64,000 nucleotides of DNA. Source: Burkholderiaceae bacterium (GTDB lineage Bacteria > Pseudomonadota > Gammaproteobacteria > Burkholderiales > Burkholderiaceae_C). A program made the position numbers and the translations under genes. Under the pieces are notes generated by a model. It was not told the origin of the DNA. It did no database searches and worked only from the letters and a program-made list of their open reading frames with translations. The stretch lies in assembly GCA_004323695.1 (NCBI GenBank), contig SCRU01000173.1, forward strand, positions 1-64,000. Reading direction: 5' to 3'. Below are positions 46,755-56,856 of the stretch, in pieces (the stretch's first letter is position 1; each line of letters begins with the position of its first letter).

Positions 46755-48239
46755 TCATGTATCGGGCGCCGGAGCGCCCATGAAATGTGGCTCCAGCGCC
46801 GGGTAGAGTGAGCGAAAGCGCCGGTGGCGCAGTTGCAGCATGGCGGCCGCGATGGGATCGGGCTCGAATAGCTGTCCGCCCTGTGGCGGGTGGCACACCT
46901 GGGCCTCGTGGCCACCCGCCGCCAGCCATCCCAGCCGGGCTGCTCCCACCGCAGCCGCCGCATGCGCACCCTCGTGCCGGCGCAATCCGCAGCCCAGGCC
47001 GGACGCCAGCAACTGCGCCCACAGGTCGCTGCGGGCACCTCCGCCCACCAGGGCCAGTTCATGCACCTGGGGGCCATCGCCGCGCATGGCGGCGAAGCCA
47101 TCCATGAGTCCAAAACTCACGCCTTCGATCACGGCATAACCCATGTCGCCCGCGTCATGCTCCTGCCGCAGTCCCGTGAACGAGGCGCTGGCCTGCGCGT
47201 TGTTGTGCGGTGTGCGTTCGCCCGACAGATAGGGCAGAAACAGCGGCGCCTGCGCGCGCCGTGCCGCCGACAGTTGCGCCGCCTGGGCCAGCAGCACCGC
47301 TTCGCTGGTCTGCCCGGCCAGCCGCGTGGCCCAGGACAATGCGCTCGCGGCGCTCAGCATGACGGACATCTGGTGCCACCGACCCGGCAGTGCATGCGCA
47401 AAGGCATGCACGGCCTGCGCGGGTGCCGGGCGAAAGACATCGGTCGCCAGAAAGATCACGCCCGAGGTGCCCAGCGAGACAAAGCCTCCGCCCGCACGCA
47501 CCACGCCCATGCCCACGGCACTGGCGGCGTTGTCGCCCGCGCCGCCGGCCACGATCACCCCCGCGGGCAGTCCCCACCGCTGTGCAACTTCGGCGCGCAC
47601 CACGCCGCAGGCCGCACTGCCCTCCACCAGGCGAGGCATATGCGCCAGCGTCAGGCCGCAAGCCTGCAACATCGTCTCGCTCCAGCACCGCGCCTCGACA
47701 TCCAGCCAGAGCGTGCCGGAAGCATCGGACATGTCGCTCACCGCCTCGCCGGTCAGGCGCAGCCGCAGCCAGTCCTTGGGCAGCAGCACGGTGCGGATTT
47801 GTGCGAACACGTCCGGCTCGTGTTGACGCACCCACAGCAGTTTGGGGGCCGTGAAGCCGGGCATCGCCAGGTTCCCGGTGATGGTGCGGGACTGCGGCAC
47901 GGCGGCCTCCAGGTGCGCGCACTGTGCGAAAGCGCGGCCATCGTTCCACAGTATCGCCGGCCGCAACACGCGCCGGTGCGCGTCGAGCAGCACGGCACCG
48001 TGCATCTGGCCCGACAGGCCAAGTGCGCGCACCCGCGCCAATGCAGAGGGCGCGGCGTGACGCAACCCCTGCATGGCATGGTCCAGCGCCTGCCACCAGG
48101 CCCACGGATCCTGTTCGCTCCAAAGGGGATGCGGACGCGAGACCTGCAGCGGCGCATCGGCCACCGCGACGATCCGGTGGGCCTCGTCCAGCAGCACCGC
48201 CTTGACGCCCGAGGTGCCCAGATCGATGCCGAGGTACAT
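46755..48239 (-). CDS. xylB: Xylulokinase
   Basis: 494 residues of the FGGY carbohydrate kinase family, phosphorylating D-xylulose to feed the pentose phosphate path. N-terminal YLGIDLGTSGVKAVLLDE is the ATP loop, GLSGQMHGAVLLD holds the xylulose-binding Met-His pair typical for XylB, then SDMSDASGTLWLDV, GGAGDNAASAVGMG and the C-terminal LALVGGGARSDLWAQLLA. ATG 48239, four bases after the araC stop, so it is tightly coupled. Last gene of the polyol operon; it uses xylulose made from arabinitol or xylitol. Confidence 0.93.
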   Translation of the reverse strand: MYLGIDLGTSGVKAVLLDEAHRIVAVADAPLQVSRPHPLWSEQDPWAWWQALDHAMQGLRHAAPSALARVRALGLSGQMHGAVLLDAHRRVLRPAILWNDGRAFAQCAHLEAAVPQSRTITGNLAMPGFTAPKLLWVRQHEPDVFAQIRTVLLPKDWLRLRLTGEAVSDMSDASGTLWLDVEARCWSETMLQACGLTLAHMPRLVEGSAACGVVRAEVAQRWGLPAGVIVAGGAGDNAASAVGMGVVRAGGGFVSLGTSGVIFLATDVFRPAPAQAVHAFAHALPGRWHQMSVMLSAASALSWATRLAGQTSEAVLLAQAAQLSAARRAQAPLFLPYLSGERTPHNNAQASASFTGLRQEHDAGDMGYAVIEGVSFGLMDGFAAMRGDGPQVHELALVGGGARSDLWAQLLASGLGCGLRRHEGAHAAAAVGAARLGWLAAGGHEAQVCHPPQGGQLFEPDPIAAAMLQLRHRRFRSLYPALEPHFMGAPAPDT

Positions 48240-48243
48240 GGCA

Positions 48244-49179
48244 TCAGTGCCTGGTGCCAAAGCGGCCGTCCACCTGGCGCCGGAATTCCCCGGGTGTCAT
48301 GCCCTTGAAGTCGAGAAAGCGGCGGTTGAAATTGGCCACGTTGTTGAAGCCGACCTCGTAGCAGATGTGGGTGATGTACCGATCCGTCTCCATCAGCAGC
48401 TGGCACGCCCGGTTGATGCGCACCTGGTTCACGAAGTCGGTGAAGGTGTTGCCCGTGGCACGGCGAAAAAAGCGGGAGAAGCGGCTCTCGCTCATGCCCA
48501 GTTCCGCCGCGAGCTGGGCGGCCGGCAGCGGCTGCGCCGGATCGTTCGTGAGGCGCCGCAGGATCGCATCGATCTGGCGCAGTTCGGTGTCGTTGTCTTC
48601 GCTTTGCAACTGCGCGTGCGACAGCAACCGGTAATCGGTGCAGCGGGCCAGCTCGCCGAGAAACTCGCAGAACGCGCCGAGGCGCCCCAGCCCGCGCGCG
48701 GCCTTCACTTTGTGCCAATGCTCCACCGCGCGGTCGGACAGTCCAAAGAACTCGATGCCGTTGCGCGCGCGCTCCAGCAACGGCATCAATTCGGCGAGTT
48801 CCGGCAAATGTTCGGCGGCCTGCGCGATGGGCGCGTGCGGGAACTGGATCACCAGGTCGCGCTGTTCAATGCCGCCCTCGGGCAGGTCCAGCGAAATCCA
48901 GTTGTGCGGCAAGCGCGGGCCGGTCAGCACCAGATGCCCCGGCTGGAAATAACCGATGTAGTCGCCCACGAAAGTCTTGCCCGACGATGCCACGATCAGG
49001 TGCAGTTCGTATTCGTCATGGTAGTGCCAGCGCGCCAGCGGCGTGGGGAAGCCGTGCGCCAGGCAGCGGATGGACCCCACCGTCTCGGGCGGTTCATAAC
49101 CGAGTTCGGGGCTGCGCGCGCGGTCGTGCTCCAGCTCGGGCTGGCGCTGGCGCGGCAGGGTGTGATGGCGTGCGGGCAT
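48244..49179 (-). CDS. AraC-family regulator of the polyol operon
   Basis: 311 residues. An N-terminal cupin-like sensing domain (ARWHYHDEYELHLIVASSGKTFVGD, FQPGHLVLTGPRLPHNW) precedes two C-terminal helix-turn-helix units (AAELGMSESRFSRFFRRATG and ICYEVGFNNVANFNRRFLDFKGMTP). The layout matches activators of mannitol/arabitol genes such as MtlR. It is encoded inside the operon, between the SDR and xylB, so it likely activates its own transcription in response to a polyol. Confidence 0.9.
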   Translation of the reverse strand: MPARHHTLPRQRQPELEHDRARSPELGYEPPETVGSIRCLAHGFPTPLARWHYHDEYELHLIVASSGKTFVGDYIGYFQPGHLVLTGPRLPHNWISLDLPEGGIEQRDLVIQFPHAPIAQAAEHLPELAELMPLLERARNGIEFFGLSDRAVEHWHKVKAARGLGRLGAFCEFLGELARCTDYRLLSHAQLQSEDNDTELRQIDAILRRLTNDPAQPLPAAQLAAELGMSESRFSRFFRRATGNTFTDFVNQVRINRACQLLMETDRYITHICYEVGFNNVANFNRRFLDFKGMTPGEFRRQVDGRFGTRH

Positions 49180-49214
49180 GGCGGTGAGAAAGCGCTGAGG
49201 TGCTCGGCAATAGC

Positions 49215-50000
49215 CTAGCTCATGACGGAGCCACCGTCCACATTGAGGGTTTGCGCCGTGATGTACGAGGATTCGTCGCTGGCCAGAAAGACGGCGGCGC
49301 CCGCAATGTCCGCCGGCGCGCCCATGTAGCCCAGCGGCACCGCGAGGCCGACCTGCCTTTTCTTTTCACCGAGGGGCAGGTTCTCGTAACGCGCGAAAAG
49401 CGCATCCACCTGCTGCCACATGGGCGTGTCGATGACGCCCGGCGAGATGGCATTCACGCGGATGCGGTGCGGCGCCATCGCGAGCGCGGCGCTCTGGGTG
49501 TAGCTGATTACCGCGGCCTTGCTCGCGCAGTAATGCGCCACCAGCGCCTCGCCGCGCCGTCCGGCCTGCGAGGCCATGTTGATAACGGCGCCATGCACAC
49601 CATGCTCGACCATGCGTGCCAGCACCTTCTGCATCACGAAGAACATGCCCTTGACGTTGACCGCGAACAGGCGGTCGTACATGGCTTCGTCGGACTCCAG
49701 CAGCGGCGCCAGGGCGAACACGGCGGCGTTGTTGAACAGCACGTCCGGCACGCCAAAGCGGCTCACCGCGGTTTCCAGTAGAGCCTCGATCTGGTCCGGC
49801 CGGGTGATGTCGGCGGTCACGTACTGCAGGCGAGCCGCATGTTCCTTCAGTAGCGACGCCAGCGCGGGGGGCGCGGTGGACCCGATATCGGCCACCGTGC
49901 AGCGTGCGCCCTGTGCCAGATAGGCTTCGGCGACGGCCAGGCCAATACCTCCACCGGCGCCGGTCAGCAGGGCGTGCCTATTCTGCAAACGTGCGCTCAT
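49215..50000 (-). CDS. Sorbitol/galactitol-type short-chain dehydrogenase
   Basis: 261 residues, classical SDR. ALLTGAGGGIGLAVAEAYL for NAD; Asp in CTVADIG favours NAD over NADP; NNAAVFALAPL; catalytic Ser in INMASQAGRRGEALVAHYCASKAA with Tyr and Lys. The region APHRIRVNAISPGVIDTPMW is near that of PolS/SmoS D-sorbitol (L-iditol) 2-dehydrogenases. It likely turns D-sorbitol into D-fructose. Its ATG overlaps the end of the mannitol dehydrogenase gene (ATGA), so they are coupled. Confidence 0.87.
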   Translation of the reverse strand: MSARLQNRHALLTGAGGGIGLAVAEAYLAQGARCTVADIGSTAPPALASLLKEHAARLQYVTADITRPDQIEALLETAVSRFGVPDVLFNNAAVFALAPLLESDEAMYDRLFAVNVKGMFFVMQKVLARMVEHGVHGAVINMASQAGRRGEALVAHYCASKAAVISYTQSAALAMAPHRIRVNAISPGVIDTPMWQQVDALFARYENLPLGEKKRQVGLAVPLGYMGAPADIAGAAVFLASDESSYITAQTLNVDGGSVMS

Positions 50001-51418
50001 GCATGCCCCTTTTCAAAATCCAGAACCCGTTGTGCGGCGTGGCGCAATGCGTTGCGCAGCATCTCGTTGCCGGCCAGCTCGCCCCACAGGCCGGTGTCGG
50101 CGCTGATGGCGGCGACCGGATCCGCGCTCGCGCAGATGGCGTGCGCGGTATCCGGGTTCATGCCCTGGTCCTCGTAGGTGTAGGCCAGCGCGCCGCGATG
50201 CCAGCGCTGCAGGAACGCAAGGAACAATGCCGGCAGCACGGCCACGCTGTCTATCGTCTGGCCCTGCGCCAGCCGCTCGCGCACGGTGGGTGCGATGAAG
50301 CCCGGAATTTTCGAGAAACCATCCATCGCGACACGCTGATTCGTGTCGCGCAGCGCCGCGTTGCCAAAACGCTCCAGCACCACATCGCGGTAGTCCGGCA
50401 AGTCGACGGGACTGCGCCTGCCGGATTGGGTCAGGCACGGAATGACATCGTGCGTGACGTAGTCCCAGGCCATCTGACGGATTTGCGGCACGCGCGTGCC
50501 CTCGTGGATGAATCGCAGTCCGATCAACGTGCCGGCCCAGGCGACGCAGCTGTGCGTTGCGTTCAGGACCCGGATCTTGGCCTCTTCGTAGGGCGCGACC
50601 GAATCGACCATCTGCACGCCCACGCGCTCCCATTCGGGCCGGCCTGCGAGGAAGTCGTCTTCAATCACCCACTGGATGAAGGTCTCCGCTGTGACGGGCG
50701 CAGCGTCGGTCCAGCCGGTGGCCTGACGTACGCGCTCGCGCAGCTCGGGCGGTGGACGCGGCGTGATGCGGTCCACCATCGCGTTTGGGCAGGTGGTGTT
50801 GGCGCGCACCCATTCAAGCAGCGCGGCGTCGCCGCAGCGGTCAATGAATTCCAGCAGGCCGCCGCGAAAGCGATGGCCGTTGTGGCGCAGGTTGTCGCAG
50901 CACAGCAGCGTGACCGGACCGGCGTTGCCGGCGCGACGCGCCCGCAGGATGGCGCAGACCGCGCCGTAGATGGTTTGCCCAGCCTCGCCGCGCCGCACGC
51001 GATCGATGTCGCTCGCGAGGTCGGCAAAACCCAGGTCGAGTTTGTCGTGCAGGTCCAGGTAGTAGCCAGCCTCGGTCACGGTAAAAGAAATCACGCGGGT
51101 GGCCGCATGGGCGCCGCGCGCGATCAGTGAGGCCAGCGTCGGCTCGAACGCCAGCACCTCGCGGATCGCCTCGATGCGCTGATAGCGGTACTCGCCAGCG
51201 GGTGATACGGTTTCCAGCGTGTAGCGTCCGCCCTGTGCCTGCAGCGCAGACAGCAGTTCCGTCGTATCGGGGCGCAGGTTACCCCCCGAGAACGACCAGC
51301 GTGCGTCACCGGCATCGATGAGTTGCTGCAGATAGACCGCCTGGTGAGCGCGGTGAAAGGAGCCAAGCCCAAGATGGAGCACCACGTAGGGAGTGGCTGG
51401 CGCTGCTGCAATTGACAC
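49997..51418 (-). CDS. Mannitol 2-dehydrogenase / D-arabinitol 4-dehydrogenase
   Basis: 473 residues of the long-chain polyol dehydrogenase family. VLHLGLGSFHRAHQAVYLQ is the NAD loop; the catalytic K-x4-N-x2-H pattern appears in KIRVLNATHSCVAWAG; DRITPRP and FIQWVIEDDF are typical. The start is GTG 51418 with GGAG eight bases upstream. Mannitol gives fructose and arabinitol gives xylulose; the presence of xylB favours arabinitol as one substrate, whereas no fructokinase gene is in the operon. It lies 21 bp after the ABC ATPase gene. Confidence 0.9.
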   Translation of the reverse strand: MSIAAAPATPYVVLHLGLGSFHRAHQAVYLQQLIDAGDARWSFSGGNLRPDTTELLSALQAQGGRYTLETVSPAGEYRYQRIEAIREVLAFEPTLASLIARGAHAATRVISFTVTEAGYYLDLHDKLDLGFADLASDIDRVRRGEAGQTIYGAVCAILRARRAGNAGPVTLLCCDNLRHNGHRFRGGLLEFIDRCGDAALLEWVRANTTCPNAMVDRITPRPPPELRERVRQATGWTDAAPVTAETFIQWVIEDDFLAGRPEWERVGVQMVDSVAPYEEAKIRVLNATHSCVAWAGTLIGLRFIHEGTRVPQIRQMAWDYVTHDVIPCLTQSGRRSPVDLPDYRDVVLERFGNAALRDTNQRVAMDGFSKIPGFIAPTVRERLAQGQTIDSVAVLPALFLAFLQRWHRGALAYTYEDQGMNPDTAHAICASADPVAAISADTGLWGELAGNEMLRNALRHAAQRVLDFEKGHA

Positions 51419-51439
51419 GTCAAATTCTCCGGAAAATTC

Positions 51440-52471
<1,032 letters not shown>

Positions 52472-52490
52472 GGAGGGTCTCCTTGTGGGG

Positions 52491-53315
52491 TTATTTCACG
52501 GCGCCGAAGGTCAGCCCCTGGACGAGTTGTTTCTGGCACAGCCAGCCAAACACGATGATGGGCGCGATCGCCATGGTCGAAGCCGCCGACAGCTTGGCCC
52601 AGAACAGGCCTTCGGGGCTGGAATAGGAGGCGATCATGACGGCCAGCGTGCCGGCTTTCGCCGAGGTCAGGTTCAGTGCCCAGAAAGCCTCGTTCCAGCT
52701 CAGCACCAGGCACAGCAGTCCGGTGGAGGCGAGCCCGCCAATGGTCAGTGGCAGCACGACGTGGCGGAATTCCTTCCAGAGGCTGGCGCCGTCCATGCGC
52801 GCCGCCTCGAGAATTTCGCCGGGGACTTCCTTGTAGTTCGTGAAGAGTATCCAGACCATGATGGGAAGGTTCGACAGCGTGTACACGATGATCAGCGCCG
52901 GCACCGAGTCCAGCATGCCGGCGGTCTGACACATCACGTAGACAGGTATCAGCGCGCCCACGGCCGGCATCATCTTGGTCGAGAGCATCCACAGCAGGAT
53001 GTCGCGGGTGTGCCGGGTCTTGAAAAACGCCATCGAATAGGCTGCCGGTACTGCAATCAGCAGGCCCAGAACCGTCGAGCCCAGGCTGGTGTAGAGAGAG
53101 TTGCGCGCAAACAGCAGGTAATCGCTGCGCTGCTGCACCAGACTGAAGTTCTCCAGGGTCGGATGGAACACGAACAGTGGCGGCACGTGGATCGCCTGCA
53201 GTTCGGTCTTGAACGACGTCAGGAACACCCAGCCGAGCGGAAAGAACAGCAGCAGAGTCACGACCCAGGCGACCAGGGTGCGCAGCGTCACGGGCAGAAG
53301 ATTGCGGGGTGGCAT
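52491..53315 (-). CDS. Polyol ABC transporter permease (SmoG/MalG type)
   Basis: 274 residues with six hydrophobic segments. The EAA loop at EILEAARMDGASLWKEFRHVVLPLT, which contacts the ATPase, is complete. FVFHPTLENFSLV before it is common to sorbitol/mannitol permeases of this family. Starts 12 bp after the partner permease stop and ends 19 bp before the ATPase start, as expected of one operon. Confidence 0.92.
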   Translation of the reverse strand: MPPRNLLPVTLRTLVAWVVTLLLFFPLGWVFLTSFKTELQAIHVPPLFVFHPTLENFSLVQQRSDYLLFARNSLYTSLGSTVLGLLIAVPAAYSMAFFKTRHTRDILLWMLSTKMMPAVGALIPVYVMCQTAGMLDSVPALIIVYTLSNLPIMVWILFTNYKEVPGEILEAARMDGASLWKEFRHVVLPLTIGGLASTGLLCLVLSWNEAFWALNLTSAKAGTLAVMIASYSSPEGLFWAKLSAASTMAIAPIIVFGWLCQKQLVQGLTFGAVK

Positions 53316-53327
53316 GGTGTGTCCCTT

Positions 53328-54185
53328 TCAGTCCAGGTTCTTGCCGATGATGCGGACCAGGAAGACCGCCACGATGTTCGCCAGGATGACCGCGAACACT
53401 GCGCCGGCCGATGCGACGCCCACATTGAAACCCAGCAGCGCCTGCTTGTAGATCATGTACGTAATGTTGGTGCTCGCATTGCCGGGCCCGCCGCTGGTGG
53501 TGATGGCGATCTCGGCATAGATGCTGAGCAGGAAGATCATCTCGATCATGATCACCACCGACATCGGCCGGCCCAGGTGCGGCAGCGTGAGGTACCAGAA
53601 GCGCTGGCGTGCGCTGGCGCCGTCCATGCGGGCCGCTTCCATCTGCTCACGGTCGAGCGACTGCAGGGAGGTGATGAAGATCAGGCAGGCGAACGGTAGC
53701 CACTGCCAGGCGACGATGATGATGACCGACAGCAAGGGCCAGTTGGTCATCCAGTCCACCGGCGTCGCGCCAAAGGCGCGCCAGACATCCGCCAGCACGC
53801 CGTAGATCGGGTTCATCATCATGTTCTTCCACAGCAGCGCGTTTACCGTGGGCATGACGAAAAACGGGGAGATCAGCAGCACACGCACGATGCCACGCCC
53901 CGGGAACGGTTCGTTGACTAGCAATGCCAGCAACACCCCGAACACGACCGTGATCGCGATTACGCTGCCGATCAGCAGCAAGGTGTTCCACACCGCAGGC
54001 CAGAAATCCGGATCCGTCACGAAGTACCGGAAATCATTGATTCCGGCAAACGTGTGCGCGCCCGGCTCCAGAAGGTTGTAGTTGACGAACGCGTAATACA
54101 GCGTCATCACCAGCGGCACGATCATCCACAGGAAGAGCGTGAGCACGGCGGGCGCCATCAGCGCCCTGGGCATCAGTCGTTTCAT
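53328..54185 (-). CDS. Polyol ABC transporter permease (SmoF/MalF type)
   Basis: 285 residues with six hydrophobic segments. It shows the EAA loop DREQMEAARMDGASARQRFWYLTLPHL and the periplasmic segment GAHTFAGINDFRYFVTDPDFW, usual for SmoF/MtlF-like subunits. Forms the channel with the following permease. It lies 72 bp after the binding protein gene, the longest gap within the operon; no strong terminator is seen there, only a short GC-rich stretch. Confidence 0.92.
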   Translation of the reverse strand: MKRLMPRALMAPAVLTLFLWMIVPLVMTLYYAFVNYNLLEPGAHTFAGINDFRYFVTDPDFWPAVWNTLLLIGSVIAITVVFGVLLALLVNEPFPGRGIVRVLLISPFFVMPTVNALLWKNMMMNPIYGVLADVWRAFGATPVDWMTNWPLLSVIIIVAWQWLPFACLIFITSLQSLDREQMEAARMDGASARQRFWYLTLPHLGRPMSVVIMIEMIFLLSIYAEIAITTSGGPGNASTNITYMIYKQALLGFNVGVASAGAVFAVILANIVAVFLVRIIGKNLD

Positions 54186-54257
54186 GGCGGTGGTCCCGTT
54201 GGGTGACAGGGGACGCCGGGCAGGCGCTCGCGCAGCCCGCCTGGCGTGTTTGCTTTA

Positions 54258-55568
54258 CTACTTGTAATAGCCGGCCTGGCGCATGTCGCGCTCGGCGAGC
54301 TCCTGCGAGGTCTTCAACGCCTGATCGACCGTTTCCGTGCCGGCCAGGGCCGCGCTCATTTGCTGACCCACTGCCGTGCCAATGGCCTGGAATTCCGGAA
54401 TGGCGGCGTACTGAATGCCGACATACGGCGACTTCGGCAGCGTGGCATCATGCGTATCGGCGGTTTCAATCGCCTTCAGCTCCGCCGGGGCGAAGGTGGC
54501 CGCCTTTTTGAAGTCGGGGTTGGCGTAGGTCGATTCACGCGTGCCGGTCGGTACATTGGCCCAGCCTTCCTGCGACGCCACCAGCTTGATGTAGTCCTTG
54601 GAGGTCGCCCAGGTCACGAACTTGTCTGCCGCCTCGGCCTTTTTTGTGCTCGCCGGGATGGCCAGCGACCAGGACCACAGCCAGTTCGCGCCCTTGGGGG
54701 TGACCGCCACCGGCGCCTGGGCAAATGCGACGTCGCTGGCCACCTTCGACTGCTTCGGATTGCTGATGAAGGAAGCCGCGATGGTGGCGTCCACCCATTG
54801 GGCGCACTTGCCCTGATTGAAGAGCGCCAGATTCTCATTGAAGCCGTTCGCGGAAGCGCCGGGGGGACCATATTTCTTCATCATGTCGACGTAGAAATTG
54901 ACCGCGTCGTGCCAGGGCTTGGTCTCCAGTTGCGGCTGCCACTTCATGTTGAACCATTGCCCGCCGAAGGTGTTGACCATGGTACTGAGCAGCGCCATGT
55001 TTTCGCCCCAGCCCGCCTTGCCGCGCAGGCAGATGCCATAGACGCCGGCCTTCGGATCGTTCATCTTGGCGGCCGCGTCGCGCACTTCGTCCCAGGTCGG
55101 GCGCGCGCTGTACTTCACGCCGGCCTTCTCCGCCAGGTCCTTGCGGTACATCAGCATCGAACTCTCACCGTAAAACGGTGCGGCGTACAGTGTGCCGTCG
55201 TAGCTGAGGGCAGAGCGGATCGGGGGCAACAGGTCATTGACGTCGTAGGCCGCGTCAGTCTTCAGGGGCAAAATCCACTTGCGCTTGGCCCAGATCGGCA
55301 CCTCGTAGGAGCCGATGGTCATCACGTCGAACTGGCCGCCATGGGTCGCGATGTCGGTCGTCACGCGCTGGCGCAGCGTGTTCTCTTCCAGGGTGACCCA
55401 CTTGAGCTTGATGTCGGGATACGCCTTCTCGAAAAACGGCGTGAGCTTTTCCATCTCGATCATGTGGCCGTTGTTCACGGTCGCAATCACGAGTTCGGTG
55501 GCGGCGTGCGCCGTTCCCGCCACGATCATCGCGGCGGCCAGTGTGGTGAGTGTCGCTGAAAGTTTCAT
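54258..55568 (-). CDS. Polyol ABC transporter substrate-binding protein (SmoE/MtlE type)
   Basis: 436 residues with a signal peptide (TTLAAAMIVAGTAHAAT), periplasmic, of the CUT1 binding-protein class. ELVIATVNNGHMIEMEKLTPFFEKAYP is close to the N-terminus of sorbitol/mannitol-binding proteins; KYGPPGASANGFNENLALFNQGKCAQWVDATIAASF forms part of the ligand cleft. First gene of the eight-gene operon. ATG 55568 with AGGAGA eight bases upstream. Specificity among mannitol, sorbitol and arabitol is not resolved. Confidence 0.92.
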   Translation of the reverse strand: MKLSATLTTLAAAMIVAGTAHAATELVIATVNNGHMIEMEKLTPFFEKAYPDIKLKWVTLEENTLRQRVTTDIATHGGQFDVMTIGSYEVPIWAKRKWILPLKTDAAYDVNDLLPPIRSALSYDGTLYAAPFYGESSMLMYRKDLAEKAGVKYSARPTWDEVRDAAAKMNDPKAGVYGICLRGKAGWGENMALLSTMVNTFGGQWFNMKWQPQLETKPWHDAVNFYVDMMKKYGPPGASANGFNENLALFNQGKCAQWVDATIAASFISNPKQSKVASDVAFAQAPVAVTPKGANWLWSWSLAIPASTKKAEAADKFVTWATSKDYIKLVASQEGWANVPTGTRESTYANPDFKKAATFAPAELKAIETADTHDATLPKSPYVGIQYAAIPEFQAIGTAVGQQMSAALAGTETVDQALKTSQELAERDMRQAGYYK

Positions 55569-55675
55569 GAACTAATCTCCTGATGGTTGTGATGGGAACG
55601 GTCTGCAAGGCGTCGACAACACCACGCTGACATGTCGCAGATTAGGTGTTCCGCGTTGACGAATGAATACTCGAA

Positions 55676-55703
55676 TGGAGAAAACCTATACTTTATTTCT
55701 CCA
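55676..55703. promoter_or_regulatory. Inverted repeat upstream of the polyol operon, candidate AraC-regulator site
   Basis: TGGAGAAA-N12-TTTCTCCA, perfect 8-bp arms, extended imperfectly by GAA/ATTC. It lies 108-135 bp before the binding-protein start. The operon's own AraC regulator is the obvious candidate to bind here, although AraC proteins more often use direct repeats. Confidence 0.45.
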
Positions 55704-55851
55704 ATTCATGAGGGGTTTCACTGATGTGGTGCCAGAGCGTACCTGTTTCCAGGCCTTGCCTGCCTCTACGGGACGCTGCGGGGCGTGCCGTCATCTGGCC
55801 CTCCCGTATCGGGAATGAACACCGGCCAGTGCGCTGATATCGTCTGCTTTA

Positions 55852-55874
55852 TATACTCAAGAATATAGCGATAC
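55852..55874. promoter_or_regulatory. ModE-like molybdate operator upstream of the nitroreductase gene
   Basis: TATATACTCAAGAATATAGCGAT fits the ModE layout (TATATA-N6-TATATANCGAT) with one mismatch in the right half. The left outer bases (TGCTT) are poor. It sits 41 bp before the start codon of the nitroreductase gene; a ModE-type regulator gene lies just beyond that gene. Confidence 0.45.
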
Positions 55875-55914
55875 CGCCGCTGCGATTCGTTGCCAAACCC
55901 CTGACGGAGACGAT

Positions 55915-56796
55915 ATGAGTGACCTTGAACAAGATACGGTAGTGCGGTCCATCTCCGGCGAGGCGGTGCGGCGCCGAACGGCGCAGGTGGCAGAGTGGCG
56001 GATCGAAAAGGAAATCGAATCGGATGGTGTGGTGATGTCAGTGGTGACCCCGGATGGCATGAGGCGGTCGCTGCGGATCGAGGCGATGGACGCGCAGGAT
56101 ATCGGCGAGGTACTGCGGCAGCAGGCCGGGCCGGTTGACCTGAATGCTGACGCCGCGTCGGAAGCGGTCGGTGTCGCGCGGGGTCTGGGGGGTCTGTTGG
56201 CGCGGCGTTCGGTCTCGCCCCGGCGCTTGCAGACCCCCGGGCCCGACGCCGCGGAGCTGGACCGGTTGATCCAGGCCGGCTTGCGCGCACCCGATCACGG
56301 CGGCTTGCACCCGTGGCGCATCATTGAGTTTCGCGCGCGCAGCCGGGCGACACTGGCACGTTGCTTCGAGCAGGAGAAGTTGCGGCGCGATCCACTGGCC
56401 AGCGCCATCGATCTCAAGCGCGCGCGAGAGCACGCCACCCTGGCGCCGGTGCTGCTTGGATTTGTTGTGGCGCCGCGCCAGCTCAGCAAGGTGCCGCTGC
56501 GCGAGCAGTGGCTGGGCGCCGGGGCCGCACTCGGCAACATCCTGAATGCGGCGCACCAACTGGGCTTTGGCGCGATCGTGCTGAGCGGTGAACGCTGCTT
56601 CGATGCGATCCTGGTGCGTCAGTTGGGCTTGTCCGAGACGGAATTCCTGGCCGGCTTCATCAGCCTGGGCACGATCGCCGAGACGCCACCGCCTGCCAGG
56701 CAGAAACTCTCGCAGGACGTCTGGTCCTGCTGGATGGGCCACGAACTGCCCGATCTGATCGAGGGCGACCCCTCGTTCCGGCAGACGCGCCCGTGA
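55915..56796 (+). CDS. Nitroreductase-family protein with unusual N-terminal extension
   Basis: 293 residues. From about 95 onward it is an FMN nitroreductase of the YdjA type: RRSVSPRRL, GLRAPDHGGLHPWRIIEF, EQWLGAGAALGNILNAAHQLGFGAIVLSG. The first ~90 residues (VVRSISGEAVRRRTAQVAEWR, VVTPDGMRRSLRIEAMDAQDIGEVL) are no part of that domain and resemble nothing I know; YdjA proteins are about 185 residues. ATG 55915 is right after ACGGAGACG, so the extension is probably translated. A ModE-like box upstream and a modE-like gene downstream suggest molybdate control. Confidence 0.8.
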   Translation: MSDLEQDTVVRSISGEAVRRRTAQVAEWRIEKEIESDGVVMSVVTPDGMRRSLRIEAMDAQDIGEVLRQQAGPVDLNADAASEAVGVARGLGGLLARRSVSPRRLQTPGPDAAELDRLIQAGLRAPDHGGLHPWRIIEFRARSRATLARCFEQEKLRRDPLASAIDLKRAREHATLAPVLLGFVVAPRQLSKVPLREQWLGAGAALGNILNAAHQLGFGAIVLSGERCFDAILVRQLGLSETEFLAGFISLGTIAETPPPARQKLSQDVWSCWMGHELPDLIEGDPSFRQTRP

Positions 56797-56856
56797 CTCG
56801 TATAAAGCGGCGCTGCATGACGCCGACGGGGTGACCGCACCGGGGTGTCGCCGGGC

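Larger units (their letters stand above)
55569..55914. other. Divergent control region of the polyol operon and the nitroreductase gene
   Basis: 346 bases without a gene. It contains the inverted repeat at 55676 and the ModE-like box at 55852, each listed separately, plus an A+T-rich stretch around 55660-55710 that probably holds the polyol promoter. Annotated -10/-35 hexamers could not be chosen with confidence. Confidence 0.6.
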
